This document shows, piece by piece, positions 62,609 to 64,000 of a stretch of 64,000 bases of DNA; positions within the stretch are counted from its first letter, which is position 1; the number at the start of each line of letters is the position of its first letter. This DNA comes from Bacillota bacterium (GTDB taxonomy: Bacteria; Bacillota; Clostridia; Acetivibrionales; DSM-1351). Under the pieces are notes generated by a model, which had not been told where the DNA came from, searched no databases, and was given only the letters and a program-made list of their open reading frames with translations. The stretch spans positions 28,633-92,632 of the forward strand of contig JAEZUC010000127.1 of assembly GCA_023443515.1 (NCBI GenBank), written 5' to 3'. The translations under genes were made by a program, and so were the position numbers.

Positions 62609-63715
62609 ATGGAAAAAATAAGCAGGAACCAACTATTCTGTCTTATAATGATGGGGCAGATAGGCAGTACCAACTTGTGGGCTTTAGGTATTGAAGCAAA
62701 AAGAGATGCATGGATTGTAAATATCATTTCTACAATTGCCGGGATGGGTTTGGTCTGGTTGTATACCTCGATATACAGCAAATATCCTGAAAAGAATATT
62801 GTTGGAATAACTCAGTCTATCCTGGGTAAAACCCTGGGGTGGCCATTGGGGTTTATTTACTTTATGATATATACTTTTAATGCTACCCGTACCACAAGTG
62901 AATTTGCAGATTTAATAAATGTAACTTTTCTTCAGGATACACCCAACCTGGTAGTACAGATGATTTTTTATATAGCAATTATTTATGTACTTTTTTTAGG
63001 GATAGAGACTCTTGGACGTATAGCTGAAATAATATTTCCAATAGTAATATTCTTAATAATAGCAATTTATATTATGATAATTGCCTCGGGACAGATAAAT
63101 CTTAAAGAGCTGTTCCCGGTATTTGAAGATGGTTATAAGCCTATTTTAAAGGCTTTTTATCCAATAGGAATAAATTTTCCCTTCGGACTGGTTTTTGTTT
63201 TTTTTCAATTCTGGAAGTATAACGGTTCGGTAAAGACAGTGAAGAAAACAACTTACTGGGCTCTTGCATTAACAGGAGTTAATTTATCTATTTCACTTAT
63301 CATAATGGTCGCAACATTGGGCCCAAACTACACTTCAACAGCTACCATACCGTTCCTTGAGGTTATAAAACTGATTACTATTGGAGACATAATAACAAAT
63401 CTGGATGCTATTGGAGTTATTCTTGTGTTTATGGGTGGATTCTATTTAACGATTTTATTTTACTATTCCGCTGTGCTGATTTTTGCTGAACTTTTCCATA
63501 TAAAAGACTATAGATGGGTTTTGGTACCTTTAGCTGCATTTATTATGTGGTATACAACAGTCTATGAGCCGAATTACCCATTTCATGTAAAATATCTAGG
63601 GACGCAATACTGGCAGCAATGGGTTCCTGTGAGCAATATAGTTCCATTAATGCTTTTATTTATATTTTATCTTAAAAGGTATTGCAACAAGGATTTAAAT
63701 ATTCAAAATAAATAA
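62609..63715 (+). CDS. Spore germination permease, GerAB/GerKB type
   Basis: This protein of about 368 residues has ten or more hydrophobic helices and the amino-acid-permease-like GerAB fold: 'ISRNQLFCLIMMGQIGS', 'TFNATRTTSEFADLINVTFLQDTP' and 'FVFFQFWKYNGSVKTVKKTTYWALALTGVNL'. Such proteins sit in the spore inner membrane and sense germinants with GerAA and GerAC partners. The ATG at 62609 gives the usual family length; the upstream ATG 62564 would add 15 residues. It supports an endospore-forming host. Confidence 0.85.
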   Translation: MEKISRNQLFCLIMMGQIGSTNLWALGIEAKRDAWIVNIISTIAGMGLVWLYTSIYSKYPEKNIVGITQSILGKTLGWPLGFIYFMIYTFNATRTTSEFADLINVTFLQDTPNLVVQMIFYIAIIYVLFLGIETLGRIAEIIFPIVIFLIIAIYIMIIASGQINLKELFPVFEDGYKPILKAFYPIGINFPFGLVFVFFQFWKYNGSVKTVKKTTYWALALTGVNLSISLIIMVATLGPNYTSTATIPFLEVIKLITIGDIITNLDAIGVILVFMGGFYLTILFYYSAVLIFAELFHIKDYRWVLVPLAAFIMWYTTVYEPNYPFHVKYLGTQYWQQWVPVSNIVPLMLLFIFYLKRYCNKDLNIQNK

Positions 63716-63732
63716 TAATGGGAGCAAGAGAA

Positions 63733-63900
63733 ATGATACAGGAATTTATTATTAAAATAATGGAAAATACTTTAGAGACAGGGATAGGGCAAAGTATAAT
63801 AGCTTTTTCAGCGTGGGGCTATTCTTTTGTTTTAATAGGTGTTTTTTTATACTATGCTGTCCTATCCCTGATAAAGCTAATTTCAAATAGTAAACGCTAA
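63733..63900 (+). CDS. Small membrane protein next to the germination permease
   Basis: This protein of about 55 residues has an amphipathic start and one hydrophobic helix ('WGYSFVLIGVFLYYAVLSLIKLI'), ending in charged residues. ATG 63733 has GGGAG upstream; ATG 63718 in the same frame is possible. It begins 17 bases after the permease stop and is probably co-transcribed. Small single-helix proteins accompany some ger operons (GerAD-like), which is a guess here. Confidence 0.6.
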   Translation: MIQEFIIKIMENTLETGIGQSIIAFSAWGYSFVLIGVFLYYAVLSLIKLISNSKR

Positions 63901-63903
63901 AAG

Positions 63904-64000
63904 CTACTTATCCAGCTTTTTGGCATTGATAGGTCTTAATGTCAGTCCTGTTCTGTTGAGACGAGTATCTACTTTAACAGTATATGAAACATTAGGAAAT
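63904..64000 (-). CDS. C-terminal end of a protein running off the right edge (Ger(x)C candidate)
   Basis: The minus strand is open from the window edge to a TAG at 63904-63906, encoding 31 residues with 'SYTVKVDTRLNRTGLTLRP'. That pattern of a beta strand ending in Arg-x-Gly resembles the C-termini of Ger(x)C germination lipoproteins. The fragment is short, so the family call is tentative. It would converge on the permease genes. Confidence 0.4.
   Translation of the reverse strand, partial: FPNVSYTVKVDTRLNRTGLTLRPINAKKLDK

Noticed and set aside
1..64000. CRISPR arrays, tRNA and rRNA genes
   Set aside because: No regular repeat-spacer pattern, cloverleaf or rRNA signature was seen on either strand by eye.

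Overview
The window is AT-rich, with strong Shine-Dalgarno sites. It carries a secreted dockerin protein (cellulosome), an endospore germination permease (GerAB type), a HrcA/CIRCE heat-shock operon, RemA, a single-chain glycyl-tRNA synthetase and a group I-type ECF transporter. Together these point to an anaerobic, spore-forming, cellulosome-producing Firmicute close to Ruminiclostridium (inference from gene content; no search was run). I see no rRNA, tRNA or CRISPR.

Bases 1-29512 form one co-directional biosynthetic gene cluster, probably continuing beyond the left edge. It encodes (i) an almost complete 3-amino-5-hydroxybenzoate (AHBA) route at 21338-28414: a RifL-like oxidoreductase fused to an AMP-ligase, a RifN-like ROK kinase, a RifJ-like type II dehydroquinase, a RifK-like AHBA synthase, a RifM-like HAD phosphatase and a RifG-like dehydroquinate-synthase homologue; (ii) a type II (dissociated) polyketide-synthase core: ketosynthase, a catalytically dead KS partner (chain-length-factor-like), a FabG-like ketoreductase and three discrete carrier proteins; (iii) five radical SAM enzymes, two of them cobalamin-binding paralogues, with a DUF362/ferredoxin protein and a nucleoside phosphorylase-like protein; (iv) tailoring genes: three methyltransferases, a family 2 glycosyltransferase, a PIG-L deacetylase and an alpha/beta hydrolase; and (v) an ABC-2 exporter. 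There is no modular PKS or NRPS. AHBA is the starter unit of ansamycins, which are normally built by modular type I PKSs, so AHBA with a discrete KS/CLF/ACP set and many radical SAM enzymes looks like an undescribed pathway logic.

Bases 29513-42100 are mixed. They hold a dockerin-chagasin protein (cellulosomal cysteine-protease inhibitor), an HD protein, an LTA-synthase-like enzyme, then a four-gene tryptophan ECF transporter. Its leader carries eight (G/U)AG triplets at an exact 5-nt period, the signature of a TRAP-binding site, followed by a hairpin that buries the Shine-Dalgarno. Next come an NlpC/P60-like membrane protein, a dGTPase, a YfbR-type nucleotidase, a class IV aminotransferase and membrane proteins.

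Bases 42100-52870 are conserved housekeeping genes: hrcA-grpE-dnaK-dnaJ-prmA-rsmE-cheY-like behind a CIRCE operator, then yicC-remA-gmk-rpoZ, then glyS. Bases 52880-55712 are a PadR regulator with two palindromic operators facing a cytidylate-kinase-like gene and a DHA2-family MFS exporter. Bases 55837-58840 are a pantothenate operon (panG-like, panB, panC, panD).

Bases 58966-64000 are accessory: a lipoprotein, a DUF4157-glucosaminidase fusion that resembles an injection-system or polymorphic-toxin effector, a decayed IS256-family transposase remnant, an L,D-transpeptidase, a GerAB-type permease with a small membrane protein, and the tail of a gene running off the right edge.
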